Origin: Megalopta genalis
Taxonomy: Eukaryota > Arthropoda > Insecta > Hymenoptera > Halictidae
NCBI RefSeq assembly: GCF_051020955.1
Contig: NW_027477517.1
Location: forward strand, 1-64,000
DNA: 64,000 nt
Reading direction: 5' to 3'
The notes under the pieces: generated by a model
Seen by the model: the letters and a program-made list of their open reading frames with translations, nothing else
Told to the model about the DNA's origin: nothing
The model's database searches: none
Made by a program: the position numbers and the translations under genes
Part shown: positions 24,330 through 37,000 of the stretch, in pieces
How positions within the stretch are numbered: position 1 is the first letter of the stretch
Layout: each line of letters starts with the position of its first letter

Positions 24330-27300
24330 TGTCTTCTGCATTTGAAGCTATATCACTTATATCGCAAATGTCTGAAGCTAAACCACTTTTTTCGCGTGGA
24401 CTTGAAGCTAACTCGTTTGATCGTCTGCATTTGAAGCTATATCACTTACATCCCAAGTGTCTGAAGCTAAATCATTTGTGTTGCATGGATTTGAAGCTAA
24501 TCCTTCTACTTCGCATTGATTTGAAGCTAAATCAAGTTTATCGCATGGATTTTGAAGCTAATTCGTTTGATCGTCTGCATTTGAAGCTATATCACTTATA
24601 TCCCAAGTGTTTGAAGCTAAATTATTTGTTAAGCATGGATTTGAAGGTAAACCTTCTACATCGCATTTATTTGAAGCTAAATCATGAGTTTCGCATGGAT
24701 TAGAAGCTAACACGTTTGTTTCGCCTGCATTTGAAGCTATATCATTTATATCGCAAGTATTTGAAGCTAAATCATTTGTGTTGCATGGATTTTAAGCTAA
24801 TCCTTCTACTTCGCATTGATTTGAAGCTAAATCAAGTTTATCGCATGGATTTTGAAGCTAACTCGTTTGATCGTCTGCATTTGAAGCTATATCACGTATA
24901 TCCCAAGTGTTTGAAGCTAAATCATTTGTTAAGCATGGATTTGAAGGAAAACCTTCTACATCGCATTGATTTGAAGCTAAATCATGTGTTTCGCATAGAT
25001 ATGAAGCTAACTCGTTTGTTTCGTCTGCATTTGAAGCTGTATCATTTATACCGCAAGTATCTGAACCTAAATCATTTGTTTCGCATGGATTTGAAGTTAA
25101 GCCTTCTACTTCGCATTGATTTGAAGCTAAATCAAGTTTATCGCATGGATTTTGAAGCTAACACGTTTGATCTATGCATTTGAAGCTATATCACTTATAT
25201 CCCAAGTGTTTGAAGCTAAATTATTTGTTAAGCATGAATTTGAAGGTAAACCTTCTACATCACATTGATTTGAAGCTAAATCATGAGTTTCGCATGGATT
25301 AGAAGCTAACTCGTTTGTTTCGCCTGCATTTGAAGCTATATCACTTATATCGCAAGTATCTGATGCTAAATCATTTGTTTCGCATGGATTTGAAGCTAAA
25401 CCTTCTACATCGCATTGATTTTCAGCTAAATCAAGTGCATGGCATGGATTTGAAGATAACCCGTTTGTTTCTTCTGCATTTGAAGCTTTATCATTTATAT
25501 CCCAAGTATTTGGAGCTAAATCATTTGTTAAGCATGGATTTGAAGGTAAACCTTCTACATCGCATTGATTTGAAGCTAAATCATGAGTTTCGCATGGATT
25601 AGAAGATAACTCGTTTGTTTCTTTTGCATTTGAAGCTATATCACTTATATCGCAAGTGTCTGAAGCTAAATCACTTGTTTCGCATGGACTTGAAGCTAAC
25701 TCGTTTGATCGTCTGCATTTGAAGCTATATCACTTATATCCCAAGTGTCTGAAGCTAAATTATTTGTTGTGCATGGATTTGAAGGTAAACCTTCTATATC
25801 GCATTGATTTGAAGCTAAATCATGAGTTTCGCATGGATTACAAGCTAACACGTTTGTTTCGCCTGCATTTGAAGCTATATCATTTATATCGCAAGTATTT
25901 GAAGCTAAATCATTTGTTAAGCATGGATTTGAAGTTAAACCTTCTACATCGCATTGATTTGAAGCTAAATCAAGTTTATCGCATGGATTTTGAAGCTAAC
26001 TCGTTTGATCGTCTGCATTTGAAGCCATATCACTTATATCCCAAGTGTTCGAAGCTAAGTCATTTTTTAAGCATGGATTTGAAGGTAAACCTTCTACATC
26101 GCATTGATTTGAAGCTAAATCATGTGTTTCGCATAGATGTGAAGCTAACTCGTTTGTTTCGTCTGCATTTGAATCTGCATCATTTATACCGCAAGTATCT
26201 GAACCTAAGTCATTTGTTTCGCATGGATTTGAAGCTAAACCTTCTACATCGCATTGATTTTCAGCTAAATCAAGTGCATGGCATGGATTTGAAGATAACT
26301 CGTTTGCTACTTCTGCATTTGAAACTATATCACTTATATTGCAAATGTCTGAAGCAAAATCACTTGTTTCGCGTGGACTTGAAGCTAACACGTTTGATCG
26401 TCTGCATTTGAAGCTATATCACATATATCCCAAGTGTCTGAACCTAAATCATTTGTGTTGCATGGATTTGAAGCTAATCCTTCTACTTCGCATTGATTTG
26501 AAGCTAAATCAAGTTTATCGCATGGATTTTGAAGCTAACTCGTTTGATCGTCTGCATTTGAAGCTATATCACGTATATCCCAAGTGTTTGAAGCTAAATC
26601 ATTTGTTAAGCATGGATTTGAAGGAAAACCTTCTACATCGCATTGATTTGAAGCTAAATCATGTGTTTCGCATAGATATGAAGCTAACTCGTTTGTTTCG
26701 TCTGCATTTGAAGCTGTATCATTTATACCGCAAGTATCTGAACCTAAATCATTTGTTTCGCATGGATTTGAAGCTAAGCCTTCTACTTCGCATTGATTTG
26801 AAGCTAAATCAAGTTTATCGCATGGATTTTGAAGCTAACACGTTTGATCTATGCATTTGAAGCTATATCACTTATATCCCAAGTGTTTGAAGCTAAATTA
26901 TTTGTTAAGCATGAATTTGAAGGTAAACCTTCTACATCACATTGATTTGAAGCTAAATCATGAGTTTCGCATGGATTAGAAGCTAACTCGTTTGTTTCGC
27001 CTGCATTTGAAGCTATATCACTTATATCGCAAGTATCTGATGCTAAATCATTTGTTTCGCATGGATTTGAGGCTAAACCTTCTACATCGCATTGATTTTC
27101 AGCTAAATCAAGTGCATGGCATGGATTTGAAGATAACCCGTTTGTTTCTTCTGCATTTGAAGCTTTATCATTTATATCCCAAGTATTTGGAGCTAAATCA
27201 TTTGTTAAGCATGGATTTGAAGGTAAACCTTCTACATCGCATTGATTTGAAGCTAAATCATGAGTTTCGCATGGATCAGAAGCTAACACGTTTGTTTTGC

Positions 27301-30117
27301 CTGCATTTGAAGCTATATCATTTATATCGCTAGTATTTGAAGCTAAATCATTTGTGTTGCATGGATTTGAAGCTCATCCTTCTACTTCGCATTGATTTGA
27401 AGGTACATCAAATTTATCGCGTGGATTATGAAGCTAACTCGTTTGATCCTCTGCATTGAAGCTATATCACTTATATCCCAAGTGTTTGATGCTAAATTAT
27501 TTGTTAAGCATGGATTTGAAGGTAAACTTTCTACATCGCATTGATTTGAAGCTAAATCATGAGTTTCGCATGGATTAGAAGATAACTCGTTTGTTTCTTT
27601 TGCATTTGAAGCTATATCACTTATATCGCAAGTGTCTGAAGCTAAATCACTTGTTTCGCATGGACTTGAAGCTAACTCGTTTGATCGTCTGCATTTGAAG
27701 CTATATCACTTATATCCCAAGTGTCTGAAGCTAAATCATTTGTTGTGCATGGATTTGAAGGTAAACCTTCTACATCGCATTGATTTGAAGCTAAATCATG
27801 AGTTTCGCATGGATTAGAAGATAACTCGTTTGTTTCGCCTGCATTTGAAGCTATATCATTTATATCGCAAGTATTTGAAGCTAAATCATTTGTGTTGCAT
27901 GGATTTTAAGCTAATCCTTCTACTTCGCTTTGATTTGAAGCTAAATCAAGTTTATCGCATGGATTTTGAAGCTAACTCGTTTGATCGTCTGCATCTGAAG
28001 CTATATCACGTATATCCCAAGTGTTTGAAGCTAAATCATTTGTTAAGCATGGATTTGAAGGTAAACCTTCTACATCGCATTGATTTGAAGCTAAATCATG
28101 AGTTTCGCATGGATTACAAGCTAACACGTTTGTTTCGCCTGCATTTGAAGCTATATCATTTATATTGCAAGTATTTGAAGCTAAATCATTTGTTAAGCAT
28201 GGATTTGAAGTTAAACCTTCTACATCGCATTGATTTGAAGTTAAATCAAGTTTATCGCATGGATTTTGAAGCTAACTCGTTTGATCGTCTGCATTTGAAG
28301 CCATATCACTTATATCCCAAGTGTTTGAAGCTAAATCATTTTTTAAGCATGGATTTGAAGGTAAACCTTCTACATCGCATTGATTTGAAGCTAAATCATG
28401 TGTTTCGCATAGATGTGAAGCTAACTCGTTTGTTTCGTCTGCATTTGAATCTGCATCATTTATACCGCAAGTATCTGAACCTAAATCATTTGTTTCGCAT
28501 GGATTTGAAGCTAAACCTTCTACATCGCATTGATTATCAGCTAAATCAAGTGCTTGGCATGGATTTGAAGATAACTCGTTTGTTTCTTCTGCATTTGAAG
28601 CTATATCACTTATATCGCAAGTGTCTGAAGCTAAATCACTTGTTTCGCGTGGACTTGAAGCTAACTCATTTGATCGTCTGCATTTGAAGCTATATCACTT
28701 ATATCCCAAGTGTCTGAAGCTAAATCACTTGTGTTGCATGGATTTGAAGCTAATCCTTCTACTTCGCATTGATTTGAATCTAAATCAAGTTTATCACATG
28801 GATTTTGAAGCTAACTCGTTTGATCGTCTGCATTTGAAACTATATCACTTATATCCCAAGTGTTTGAAGCTAAATCATTTGTTAAGCATGGATTTGAAGG
28901 AAAACCTTCTACATCGCATTGATTTGAAGCTAAATCATGTGTTTCGCATAGATATGAAGCTAACTCGTTTGTTTCGTCTGCATTTGAAGCTGTATCATTT
29001 ATACCGCAAGTATCTGAACCTAAATCATTTGTTTCGCATGGATTTGAAGCTAAGCCTTCTACTTCGCATTGATTTGAAGCTAAATCAAGTTTATCGCATG
29101 GATTTTGAAGCTAACACGTTTGATCTATGCATTTGAAGCTATATCACTTATATCCCAAGTGTTTGAAGCTAAATTATTTGTTAAGCATGAATTTGAAGGT
29201 AAACCTTCTACATCACATTGATTTGAAGCTAAATCATGAGTTTCGCATGGATTAGAAGCTAACTCGTTTGTTTCGCTTGCATTTGAAGCTATATCACTTA
29301 TATCGCAAGTATCTGATGCTAAATCATTTGTTTCGCATGGATTTGAGGCTAAACCTTCTACATCGCATTGATTTTCAGCTAAATCAAGTGCATGGCATGG
29401 ATTTGAAGATAACCCGTTTGTTTCTTCTGCATTTGAAGCTTTATCATTTATATCCCAAGTATTTGGAGCTAAATCATTTGTTAAGCATGGATTTGAAGGT
29501 AAACCTTCTACATCGCATTGATTTGAAGCTAAATCATGAGTTTCGCATGGATCAGAAGCTAACACGTTTGTTTTGCCTGCATTTGAAGCTATATCATTTA
29601 TATCGCTAGTATTTGAAGCTAAATCATTTGTGTTGCATGGATTTGAAGCTCATCCTTCTACTTCGCATTGATTTGAAGCTACATCAAATTTATCGCGTGG
29701 ATTATGAAGCTAACTCGTTTGATCCTCTGCATTGAAGCTATATCACTTATATCCCAAGTGTTTGATGCTAAATTATTTGTTAAGCATGGATTTGAAGGTA
29801 AACTTTCTACATCGCATTGATTTGAAGCTAAATCATGAGTTTCGCATGGATTAGAAGATAACTCGTTTGTTTCTTTTGCATTTGAAGCTATATCACTTAT
29901 ATCGCAAGTGTCTGAAGCTAAATCACTTGTTTCGCATGGACTTGAAGCTAACTCGTTTGATCGTCTGCATTTGAAGCTATATCACTTATATCCCAAGTGT
30001 CTGAAGCTAAATCATTTGTTGTGCATGGATTTGAAGGTAAACCTTCTACATCGCATTGATTTGAAGCTAAATCATGAGTTTCGCATGGATTAGAAGATAA
30101 CTCGTTTGTTTCGCCTG
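24330..30117 (+). repeat. 2,276-bp repeat family, copy-1 instance
   Basis: Opens with a skip module, then one full repeat at 2,276 bp: 26,849/29,125, 26,992/29,268, 27,632/29,908 and 27,830/30,106. The family is recognised by three small changes shared by all its copies: GATCTATGCATTTG (one base short, near 25,170, 26,850 and 29,126), CCTCTGCATTGAAG (one base short, near 27,453 and 29,729) and GGATCAGAAG (near 27,276 and 29,552). These shared indels must predate amplification, so here they are real sequence rather than read error. 2,276 is not a multiple of 30 or of 3. Confidence 0.85.
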
Positions 30118-30182
30118 CATTTGAAGCTATATCATTTATATCGCAAGTATTTGAAGCTAAATCATTTGTGTTGCATGGATTT
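30118..30182. other. Macro-duplication junction interval
   Basis: Diagnostic bases flank this interval. At 30,117 the base is G (CCTGCAT), as in the end of the unit at 56 kb, whereas the start of copy 1 has A (CCTACAT, 7749). The upstream GAAGATAAC near 30,094 also matches the end-of-unit type rather than GAAGCTAAC near 7728. From 30,183 the sequence follows the start-of-unit type (GATTTGAAG, then CACCC) and no longer the end-of-unit type (GATTTTAAG, then AATCC, near 56,145). The join between the end of copy 1 and the start of copy 2 therefore lies within these roughly 65 bp of shared sequence, inside ordinary monomers. Confidence 0.75.
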
Positions 30183-30405
30183 GAAGATCACCCTTCTACT
30201 TCGCATTGATTTGAAGCTAAATCAAGTTTATCGCATGGATTTTGAAGCTAACTCGTTTGATCGTCTGCATTTGAAGCTATATCAGGTATATCCCAAGTGT
30301 TTGAAGCTAAATCATTTGTTAAGCATGGATTTGAAGGTAAACCTTCTACATCGCATTGATTTGAAGCTAAATCATGAGTTTCGCATGGATTAGAAGATAA
30401 CTCGT

Positions 30406-31713
30406 TTGTTAGGCCTGCATTTAAAGCTATATCATTTATATCGCAAGTATTTGAAGCTAAATCATTTGTGTTGCATGGATTTGAAGCTAATCCTTCTACT
30501 TCGCATTGATTTGAAGCTAAATCAAGTTTATCGCATGGATTTTGAAGCTAACTCGTTTGACCGTCTGCATTTGAAGCTATATCACGTATATCCCAAGTGT
30601 CTGAAGCTAAATCATTTGTTAAGCATGGATTTGAAGGTAAACCTTCTACATCGCATTGATTTGAAGCTAAGTCATGAGTTTCGCATGGATTACAAGCTAA
30701 CTCGTTTGTTTCGCCTGCATTTGAAGCTATATCACGTATATCCCAAGTGTTTGAAGCTAAATCATTTGTTAAGCATGGATTTGAAGGTAAACCTTCTACA
30801 TCGCATTGATTTGAAGCTAAATCATGAGTTTCGCATGGATTATAAGCTAACTCGTTTGTTTCGCCTGCATTTGAAGCTATATCATTTATATCGCAAGTAT
30901 TTGAAGCTAAATCATTTGTGTTGCATGGATTTTAAGCTAATCCTTCTACTTCGCATTGATTTGAAGCTAAATCAAGTTTATCGCATGGATTTTGAAGCTA
31001 ACTCGTTTGATCGTCTGCATTTGAAGCTATATCACGTATATCCCAAGTGTTTGAAGCTAAATCATTTGTTAAGCATGGATTTGAAGGTAAACCTTCTACA
31101 TCGCATTGATTTGAAACTAAATCATGAGTTTCGCATGGATTACAAGCTAACACGTTTGTTTCGCCTGCATTTGAAGCTGTATCATTTATATCGCAAGTAT
31201 TTGAAGCTAAATCATTTGTTAAGCATGGATTTGAAGGTAAACCTTCTACATCGCATTGATTTGAAGCTAAATGAAGTTTATCGCATGGATTTTGAAGCTA
31301 ACTCGTTTGATCGTCTGCATTTGAAGCCATATCACTTATATCCCAAGTGTTCGAAGCTAAATCATTTTTTAAGCATGGATTTGAAGGTAAACCTTCTACA
31401 TCGCATTGATTTGAAACTAAATCATGTGTTTCGCATAGATATGAAGCTAACTCGTTTGTTTCGTCTGCATTTGAATCTGTATCATTTATACCGCAAGTAT
31501 CTGAAACTAAATCATTTGTTTCGCATGGATTTGAAACTAAACCTTCTACATCGCATTGATTTTCAGTTAAATCAAGTGCATGGCATGGATTTGAATATAA
31601 CTCGTTTGTGTCTTCTGCATTTGAAGCTATATCACTTATATCGCATATGTCTGAAGCTAAACCACTTTTTTCGCGTGGACTTGAAGCTAACTCGTTTGAT
31701 CGTCTGCATTTGA
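30406..31713 (+). other. Duplicate of the 435-codon ORF
   Basis: Counterpart of 8038-9345 in macro-unit copy 2, with the same ends and the same skip-module termination. The visible difference is one serine codon (TCG for TTG) near 31,351. Near identity reflects recent duplication rather than demonstrated constraint. Confidence 0.1.
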
Positions 31714-33408
31714 AGCTATATCACTTATATCCCAAGTGTCTGAAGCTAAATCATTTGTGTTGCATGGATTTGAAGCTAATCCTTCTACTTCGCATTGATT
31801 TGAAGCTAAATCAAGTTTATCGCATGGATTTTGAAGCTAATTCGTTTGATCGTCTGCATTTGAAGCTATATCACTTATATCCCAAGTTTTTGTAGCTAAA
31901 TTATTTGTTAAGCATGGATTTGAAGGTAAACCTTCTACATCGCATTGATTTGAAGCTAAATCATGAGTTTCGCATGGATTAGAAGCTAACACGTTTCTTT
32001 CGCCTGCATTTGAAGCTATATCATTTATATCGCAAGTATTTGAAGCTAAATCATTTGTGTTGCATGGATTTTAAGCTAATCCTTCTACTTCGCATTGATT
32101 TGTAGCTAAATCAAGTTTATCGCATGGATTTTGAAGCTAACTCGTTTGATCGTCTGCATTTGAAGCTATATCACGTATATCCCAAGTGTTTGAAGCTAAA
32201 TCATTTGTTAAGCATGGATTTGAAGGTAAACCTTCTACATCGCATTGATTTGAAGCTAAATCATGAGTTTCGCATGGATTACAATTTAACACGTTTGTTT
32301 CGCCTGCATTTGAAGCTATATCACGTATATCCCAAGTGTTTGAAGCTAAATCATTTGTTCAGCATGGATTTGAAGGTAAACCTTCTACATCGCATTGATT
32401 TGAAGCTCAATCATGAGTTTTGCATGGATTACAAGCTAACACGTTTGTTTCGCCTACATTTGAAGCTATATCATTTATATCGCAATTATTTGAAGCTAAA
32501 TCATTTGTGTTGCATGGATTTGAAGCTCATCCTTCTACTTCGCATTGATTTCAAGCTAAATCAAGTTTATCGCATGGATTTTGAGGCTAACTCGTTTGAT
32601 CGTCTGCATTTGAAGCTATATCACTAATATCCCAAGTGTTTGAAGCTAAATTATTTGTTAAGCATGGATTTGAAGGTAAACCTTCTACATCGCATTTATT
32701 TGAAGCTAAATCATGAGTTTCGCATGGATTAGAAGCTAACTCGTTTGTTTCGCCTACATTTGAAGCTATATCATTTATATCGCAAGTATTTGAAGCTAAA
32801 TCATTTGTGTTGCATGGATTTGAAGCTCACCCTTCTACTTCGCATTGATTTGAAGCTAAATCAAGTTTATCGCATGGATTTTGAGGCTAACTCGTTTGAT
32901 CTTCTGCATTTGAAGCTATATCACTTATATCCCAAGTGTTTGAAGCTAAATTATTTGTTAATCATGGATTTGAAGGTAAACCTTCTACATCGCATTGATT
33001 TGAAGCTAAATCATGAGTTTCGCATGGAATAGAAGCTAACACGTTTGTTACGCCTGCATTTGAAGCTATATCATTTATATCGCAAGTATTTGAAGCTAAA
33101 TCATTTGTGTTGCATGGATTTTAAGCTAATCCTTCTACTTCGCATTGATTTGAAGCTAAATCAAGTTTGTCGCATGGATTTGGAAGCTAACTCGTTTGAT
33201 CGTCTGCATTTGAAGCTATATCACGTATATCCCAAGTGTTTGAAGCTAAATCATTTGTGTTGCATGGATTTGAAGGTAAACCTTCTACATCGCATTGATT
33301 TGAAGCTAAATCATGAGTTTCGCATGGATTACAATCTAACACGTTTGTTTCGCCTGCATTTGAAGCTATATCACGTATATCCCAAGTGTTTGAAGCTAAA
33401 TCATTTGT

Positions 33409-34092
33409 TCAGCATGGATTTGAAGGTAAACCTTCTACATCGCATTGATTTGAAGCTAAATCATGAGTTTCGCATGGATTAGAAGCTAACACGTTTGTTT
33501 CGCCTGCATTTGAAGCTATATCATTTATATCGCAAGTATTTGAAGCTAAATTATTTGTTAAGCATGGATTTGAAGGTAAACCTTCTACATCGCATTTATT
33601 TGAAGCTAAATCATGAGTTTCGCATGGATTAGAAGCTAATTCGTTTGTTTCGCCTACATTTGAAGCTATATCATTTATATCGCAAGTATTTGAAGCTAAA
33701 TCATTTGTTTCGCATGGATTTGAAGCTAAACCTTCTACATCGCATTGATTTTCAGCTAAATCAAGTGCATGGCATGGATTTGAAGATAACTCGTTTGTTT
33801 CTTCTGCATTTGAAGCTATATCATTTATATCGCAAGTATTTGAAGCTAAATCATTTGTTAAGCATGGATTTGAAGGTAAACCTTCTACATCGCATTGATT
33901 TTCAGCTAAATCAAGTGTATGGCATGGATTTGAAGATAACCCGTTTGTATCTTCTGCATTTGAAGCTATATCATTTATATCCCAAGTATTTGAAGCTAAA
34001 TCATTTGTTAAGCATGGATTTGAAGGTAAACCTTCTACATCGCATTGATTTGAAGCTAAATCATGAGTTTCGCATGGATTAGAAGCTAACAC
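33409..34092 (-). other. Duplicate of the 227-codon Ser-Asn-x-Cys ORF
   Basis: Counterpart of 11,041-11,724 in macro-unit copy 2, with the same predicted protein. One nucleotide change is visible, GCTAACTCG near 11,270 against GCTAATTCG near 33,638. It is synonymous in this frame (GAG to GAA). A single synonymous site is compatible with constraint but is far too little to prove it. Confidence 0.15.
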
Positions 34093-37000
34093 GTTTGTTT
34101 TGCCTGCATTTGAATCTATATCATCTATATCGCTAGAATTTGAAGCTAAATCATTTGTGTTGCATGGATTTGAAGCTCATCCTTCTACTTCGCATTGATT
34201 TGAAGCTAAATCAAATTTATCGCGTGGATTATGAAGCTAACTCGTTTGATCGTCTGCATTTGAAGCTATGTCACTTATATCCCAAGTGTTTGAAGCTAAA
34301 TCATTTGTTAAGCATGGATTTGAAGGTAAACCTTCTACATCGCATTGATTTGAAGCTAAATCATGAGTTTCGCATGGATTAGAAGCTAACTCGTTTGTTT
34401 CGCCTGCATTTGAAGCTATATCACTTATATCGCAAGTATCTGATGCTAAATCATTTGTTTCGCATGGATTTGAAGCTAAACCTTCTACATCGCATTGATT
34501 TTCAGCTAAATCAAGTGCATGGCATGGATTTGAAGATAACCCGTTTGTTTCTTCTGCATTTGAAGCTTTATCATTTATATCCCAAGTATTTGGAGCTAAA
34601 TCATTTGTTAAGCATGGATTTGAAGGTAAACCTTCTACATCGCATTGATTTGAAGCTAAATCATGAGTTTCGCATGCATTAGAAGCTAACACGTTTGTTT
34701 TGCCTGCATTTGATCTATATCATTTATATCGCTAGAATTTGAAGCTAAATCATTTGTGTTGCATGGATTTGAAGCTCATCCTTCTACTTCGCATTGATTT
34801 GAAGCTAAATCAAATTTATCGCGTGGATTATGAAGCTAACTCGTTTGATCGTCTGCATTTGAAGCTATGTCACTTATATCCCAAGTGTTTGAAGCTAAAT
34901 CATTTGTTAAGCATGGATTTGAAGGTAAACCTTCTACATCGCATTGATTTGAAGCTAAATCATGAGTTTCGCATGGATTAGAAGATAACTCGTTTGTTAG
35001 GCCTGCATTTAAAGCTATATCATTTATATCGCAAGTATTTGAAGCTAAATCATTTGTGTTGCATGGATTTGAAGCTAATCCTTCTACTTCGCATTGATTT
35101 GAAGCTAAATCAAGTTTATCGCATGGATTTTGAAGCTAACTCGTTTGACCGTCTGCATTTGAAGCTATATCACGTATATCCCAAGTGTTTGAAGCTAAAT
35201 CATTTGTTAAGCATGGATTTGAAGGTAAACCTTCTACATCGCATTGATTTGAAGCTAAGTCATGAGTTTCGCATGGATTACAAGCTAACTCGTTTGTTTC
35301 GCCTGCATTTGAAGCTATATCACGTATATCCCAAGTGTTTGAAGCTAAATCATTTGTTAAGCATGGATTTGAAGGTAAACCTTCTACATCGCATTGATTT
35401 GAAGCTAAATCATGAGTTTCGCATGGATTATAAGCTAACTCGTTTGTTTCGCCTGCATTTGAAGCTATATCACGTATATCCCAAGTGTTTGAAGCTAAAT
35501 TATTTGTTAAGCATGGATTTGAAGGTAAACCTTCTACATCGCATTGATTTGAAGCTAAATCATGAGTTTCGCATGGATTAGAAGATAACTCGTTTGTTAG
35601 GCCTGCATTTAAAGCTATATCATTTATATCGCAAGTATTTGAAGCTAAATCATTTGTGTTGCATGGATTTTAAGCTAATCCTTCTACTTCGCATTGATTT
35701 GAAGCTAAATCAAGTTTATCGCATGGATTTTGAAGCTAACTCGTTTGATCGTCTGCATTTGAAGCTATATCACGTATATCCCAAGTGTTTGAAGCTAAAT
35801 CATTTGTTAAGCATGGATTTGAAGGTAAACCTTCTACATCGCATTGATTTGAAACTAAATCATGAGTTTCGCATGGATTACAAGCTAACACGTTTGTTTC
35901 GCCTGCATTTGAAGCTATATCATTTATATCGCAAGTATTTGAAGCTAAATCATTTGTTAAGCATGGATTTGAAGGTAAACCTTCTACATCGCATTGATTT
36001 GAAGCTAAATCAAGTTTATCGCATGGATTTTGAAGCTAACTCGTTTGATCGTCTGCATTTGAAGCCATATCACTTATATCCCAAGTGTTTGAAGCTAAAT
36101 TATTTGTTAAGCATGGATTTGAAGGTAAACCTTCTACATCGCATTTATTTGAAGCTAAATCATGAGTTTCGCATGGATTAGAAGCTAACTCGTTTGTTTC
36201 GCCTACATTTGAAGCTATATCATTTATATCGCAAGTATTTGAAGCTAAATCATTTGTGTTGCATGGATTTGAAGATCACCCTTCTACTTCGCATTGATTT
36301 GAAGCTAAATCAAGTTTATCGCATGGATTTTGAGGCTAACTCGTTTGATCTTCAGCATTTGAAGCTATATCACTTATATCCCTATTGTTTGAAGCTAAAT
36401 TATTTGTTAAGCATGGATTTGAAGCTAATCCTTCTACTTCGCATTGATTTGAAGCTAAATCAAGTTTATCGCATGGATTTTGAAGCTAATCCGTTTGATC
36501 GTCTGCATTTGAAGCTATATCACTTATATCCCAAGTGTTTGAAGCTAAATTATTTGTTAAGCATGGATTTGAAGGTAAACCTTCTACATCGCATTGATTT
36601 GAAGCTAAATCATGAGTTTCGCATGGATTAGAAGCTAACACGTTTGTTTCGCCTGCATTTGAAGCTATATCATTTATATCGCAAGTATTTGAAGCTAAAT
36701 CATTTGTGTTGCATGGATTTTAAGCTAATCCTTCTACTTCGCATTGATTTGAAGCTAAATCAAGTTTGTCGCATGGATTTGGAAGCTAACTCGTTTGATC
36801 GTCTGCATTTGAAGCTATATCACGTATATCCCAAGTGTTTGAAGCTAAATCATTTGTTAAGCATGGATTTGAAGGTAAACCTTCTACATCGCATTGATTT
36901 GAAGCTAAATCATGAGTTTCGCATGGATTACAATCTAACACGTTTGTTTCGCCTGCATTTGAAGCTATATCACGTATATCCCAAGTGTTTGAAGCTAAAT

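Larger units (their letters stand above)
7738..30117 (+). repeat. Macro-unit copy 1 (~22.4 kb)
   Basis: The order of variant HORs in this interval is repeated in direct orientation from about 30.1 to 56.1 kb. Matching landmarks at offset 22,368 lie at 8038/30,406, 9240/31,608, 10,377/32,745 and 11,772/34,140. Later pairs are 12,927/36,194 and 14,877/38,144 (23,267), 17,727/38,894 (21,167), 20,427/45,794 and 22,227/47,594 (25,367), then 24,329/50,295 and 28,621/54,587 (25,966). The two copies differ by only a few substitutions over kilobases plus blocks of about 900, 2100, 4200 and 600 bp. This is best read as a recent tandem duplication by unequal exchange, followed by HOR gain and loss in each copy. 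It contains no unique sequence. Confidence 0.85.

Noticed and set aside
24330..30117. Shared one-base losses in the 2.28-kb family as sequencing errors
   Set aside because: The same GATCTATGCAT and CTCTGCATTGAAG forms occur in every copy of the family in both macro-units, so they were inherited before amplification.
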